A DNA stretch of 64,000 nt from Anomaloglossus baeobatrachus (lineage: Eukaryota > Chordata > Amphibia > Anura > Aromobatidae). Numbering within the stretch: position 1 is the stretch's first letter; each line of letters opens with the position of its first letter. Shown in pieces: positions 61,490 to 64,000 of this stretch. Below the pieces are notes generated by a model, which saw only the letters and a list, made by a program, of their open reading frames with translations, did not search any database and had not been told where the DNA came from. The position numbers and the translations under genes were made by a program. Location of the stretch: positions 238,353,404 through 238,417,403 of the forward strand of contig NC_134358.1 in assembly GCF_048569485.1 (NCBI RefSeq). The letters are read 5' to 3'.

Positions 61490-61492
61490 TAA

Positions 61493-62190
61493 GGTGAAGG
61501 GTGCAGATAAAACATTATTAACTAGTATCCTGACCGTAGGGGATTTATATCGCATATGGATCCAGTTACTAAAAAGCGAATTGTTGAAGGCAGGCAGACC
61601 AAAATGGCTATTCCACCGAGTCTAAGGCCCATTCGTTCTTTGGGATCAGCGTGCTGTATTGCACTATAGACTGAACCTGTCTAATGTTAGTGGAGGTATT
61701 TTTTCCAGGCATAAACCCAGTTTGATCGAGGTGTATGATATCTAATATAACAGAATTGAGTCGGGACACCAGAATATTTGTAAAAATCTTGTAGTCAACA
61801 TTGACTAACGATATAGGCCTGTAGGAGCTGCAATCAAGTGGATCTTTTCCTTCCTTCCGCAATACCACTATGTGTGCCTCATATAAAGACGTTGGCAAGG
61901 ACCTACCCATTGAAAAATGCGAGAAAACCTCTAGCAAAACCGGGGCCAGACCGTTGCAGTATTTACTGTAAAATTCTATGGGGAGGCCATCTGGTCCGGG
62001 CGCCTTACCTCTGGCCAGATCCGAGATGGCTGCTGTTATCTCCTCTATTGTCATGTCGGCTTCCAAAAACCCCCGCTGTGACTAACAACGTATGGAACTC
62101 TAAATCTACTAAGCAGTCCTGAATTCCGTAAACGCTTCTGGTGCCATACAAAGTTTTATACTCGCCAAAAACTTTGTGGTAACTCAAGTT
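61493..62190 (-). pseudogene. LINE reverse transcriptase, N-terminal part
   Basis: 62066-61608 reads ISDLARGKAPGPDGLPIEFY, VVLRKEGKDPLDCSSYRPIS and DQTGFMPGKNTSTNIRQVQ, RT motifs 0-2 of the L1/Tx1 type. It ends in a stop after DSVE. 61555-61493 continues YKSPTVRILVNNVLSAPFTL up to the MITE. A further stretch with GEYKTLYG lies upstream to 62187 in another frame. Confidence 0.85.
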
Positions 62191-62460
62191 TACACAATCG
62201 TATATTCAGTGTGGGTGCTATCTGTACAAAAAACTGACTCCACGCGGTCAATGTTATTCAACTGAAATGATCAGATGTCCGTTTTATTTATGTTAAGCAA
62301 ATGTTGATGTAAAAAGGTTACGAGAATTCAACAGCGCAGTAAAGTTGACACAATGGTGACCGACAGCAAGTTATTTATTTTACACAAAGGGGAATTGTAC
62401 ATAATGTACGATCAGGGAATTATACAAATGACAATTATATAACAGAATAATACACAGTAA
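62191..62460. other. No gene seen
   Basis: AT-rich, no recognisable ends. Confidence 0.4.
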
Positions 62461-62895
62461 GGGTGGTTTCAGACGTCCGTGTTTCAGGTACGTGTGACAT
62501 CCATTTTTAAAACTGATGCCACACATACCCATGTTATTATTTGCTGTTAATCACATGTCCGTGTTTTCACACGGACCGTGTGACCTCTCATGACCCAGCA
62601 CGCAGGCATGTTCGTTTTTTTTTTTTAAGGGCAGCATGGGTGTCACACGGATCGCACACTGATGTGATTCGTGTGACATTAGTGTGACACGTACCAGAGA
62701 AAACACAGGGTTTTTTAATAAAAAGATTTTCTATATTTACCTCTCTCCGGTGATGCTGTCTCCGGCTCTGCTGCCTCCCGCTCCTTATCGCCGCTCATTA
62801 TACTCACTGAATATTCAGTGCCCTTTGGAGCTGGAAGCAGGAGCAGCGCTGGAGACTTCAGTGCGGGGACCGCATCGCTGGGTGAGTATACTGCA

Positions 62896-62958
<63 letters not shown>

Positions 62959-63058
62959 TTTGTTCAGTGTATACATGCATGTGCGCTATATGTGTGAATG
63001 TGCTCAGTGTATCCATGTGTGTCTGCGATGTGTGTATACATATGTGTGTGTGTGTGGT
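62461..63058. mobile_element. Left part of the TG-bearing Harbinger-type MITE
   Basis: GGGTGGTTTCAGACGTCCGTG after TAA. Nearly the same sequence as 21000-21400 up to the TG run (62899-62954). After that it diverges (TGCATGTGCGC...), and the right terminus is missing; the hAT end abuts. Confidence 0.65.
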
Positions 63059-63061
63059 GAG

Positions 63062-64000
63062 TAGAGATGAGCCACCCCCCTAGTGTTCGATCTCGGTTCG
63101 GTTCGTTGAACGGCGGGTGTCTTCGTCGAACGTTCGACAAACACCTTCGAACCCCATTGAAAACAATGGCAGGCAAACAGAAACATACAAACACATAGAA
63201 AACACCTTCTAAGGTGTCCAAAAGGTGACAAACAACTCACAAGACACCACAAACACATGGAAAAGTGACAAGTACATATACTCATACGAAAAGAGCTGGA
63301 CGAGTAAAAGGAGGAGGAGACACAGATATAGGCATATCATGCCCTTCTAAAATCATGTAAAACACAGAAAGTAGACTCCAACCAGAGTCTCCATTTTTTC
63401 CAAAAATTGGGCCACAGACACCACTTAAGCGGCATCAATTGTCCCCCAGTTGCAAACTTGACATGTTGATTTGCATGAATCACAATCAAATTCTACAAGC
63501 CTTTACTCTCCCCAGGATGACACAGGGGTAGAAAAGTCCTTGTGGATCCATGACTTGTTCATCTTGATGAACGTTAGTCTGTCCACATTGTCACTGGACA
63601 GACGCGTGCGCTTATCTGTCAGCACACACCCAGCAGCACTGAAGACACATTCCGAGAGAACGCTGGCTGTGGGACACAAGATCTCCAAGGCGTAATTGGC
63701 GAGCTCAGGTTCCAGATTGGAAGCCCAAAATGAGCAAGGCTTCAGTTGCACAGTCATGGCATCGATATTCACTTGGAGGTACTCCTGTATCATCCTCTCC
63801 GGGCATTGACTATGTGTGAGACTTCTTGTGTCTTGTGGCCTTGTAAAGGATGGTCTATAAAATTTCATAAAATTGCTGTTACCACCAGATACGGTGTTGC
63901 TGGTACGGTTTGACTGATGATGACTCGACAGTCCCATGGTTGGCAAGTTAGAACTGTGAAATTCACTCTGGGCACCACTGGTGTTTAGCGGAAAAGCTGA
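63062..64000 (-). mobile_element. hAT transposon, 3' portion, running off the window
   Basis: On the minus strand the element ends near 63062 with ...GGCTCATCTCTA (plus strand TAGAGATGAGCC). The coding part is 63503-64000. The 5' part lies beyond the right edge, so the second terminus and target duplication cannot be read. Confidence 0.65.
63503..64000 (-). CDS. hAT transposase, C-terminal dimerisation domain (partial)
   Basis: The frame from 63946 downward reads EYLQVNIDAMTVQL, FWASNLEPELANYALEILC, TASVLSECVFSAAGCVLTDK and RTRLSSDNVDRLTFIKMN. This is the C-terminal hAT dimerisation motif (W..., yP.La..A...L..P.tS...E..FS..g......R..L......L..ln). About 148 codons are visible without a stop, ending at 63503. 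The displayed start is only the first Met in the frame; the protein probably extends past 64000. Acts in transposon end binding and multimerisation. Confidence 0.8.
   Translation of the reverse strand, partial: SAFPLNTSGAQSEFHSSNLPTMGLSSHHQSNRTSNTVSGGNSNFMKFYRPSFTRPQDTRSLTHSQCPERMIQEYLQVNIDAMTVQLKPCSFWASNLEPELANYALEILCPTASVLSECVFSAAGCVLTDKRTRLSSDNVDRLTFIKMNKSWIHKDFSTPVSSWGE

Larger units (their letters stand above)
59937..62190 (-). mobile_element. L1-like LINE (Tx1 clade), partial, minus strand
   Basis: Reverse-transcriptase half of a LINE, truncated at both ends, split by a MITE at 60858-61489. The pieces below encode its polymerase. Broken by several stops and frameshifts. Confidence 0.8.

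Overview
The window looks like anuran (frog or toad) nuclear DNA from a large, repeat-swollen genome. Evidence for this is the mix of T2/Kolobok-type MITEs (TTAAAGG termini, TTAA target), PIF/Harbinger-type MITEs (TAA/TTA target), Tx1-clade L1-like LINEs, Tc1 and hAT elements, a tRNA-derived SINE, and very long AT and TG microsatellites. There are no operons, CRISPR arrays or prokaryotic gene structures. Almost all of it is transposon layered in transposon, and many layers can be dated relative to each other because their target-site duplications are still readable.

The only host coding sequence I can support is a pair of consecutive exons on the minus strand at 13032-12895 and 12825-12709, separated by a 69-bp intron. 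Their 46 + 39 codons are open, in phase 0, and read like the N-terminal region of the SYCP2 family (best fit SYCP2L, Xenopus NO145). The second exon ends at an ATAAGT donor instead of GTAAGT.

Layout. 1-4283: tandem and dispersed repeats. 4292-12349: a hAT element (8-bp duplication GCTGTGTA) containing a palindromic hammerhead-ribozyme retroelement (17-bp duplication), which contains an LTR retrotransposon (4-bp duplication CTAT), which contains a second palindromic ribozyme-type element (14-bp duplication). 12700-13032: the exons. 14230-30374: one Tc1 element apparently spread over 16 kb by a T2 MITE carrying a solo LTR, a microsatellite, a Harbinger MITE, another solo LTR and an L1/Tx1 LINE. 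The LINE is itself split by a 4.8-kb composite and by a third palindromic ribozyme element. 30.4-40.6 kb: dispersed repeats and several solo LTRs. 40979-43315: a Harbinger MITE split by a palindrome with near-identical 0.41-kb arms. 44365-47960: an inverted-repeat element containing an LTR, within it another LTR, within it a ribozyme element flanked by 160-bp direct repeats. 48-57 kb: MITEs and solo LTRs. 58-60 kb: a repeat with GC-rich minisatellites, interrupted by another ribozyme-type insert. 59.9-62.2 kb: a minus-strand LINE reverse transcriptase split by a MITE. 63.1-64.0 kb: the 3' part of a hAT transposase.

The most interesting signal is a set of retroelements with hammerhead ribozyme cores (CUGANGA, stem II, GAAAC, short loop, GUC) at seven loci. 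Three loci are head-to-head or tail-to-tail palindromes. Target duplications are 11-17 bp in four cases and about 110-160 bp in two. Everything here was done by eye; no alignment, folding or database search was run.
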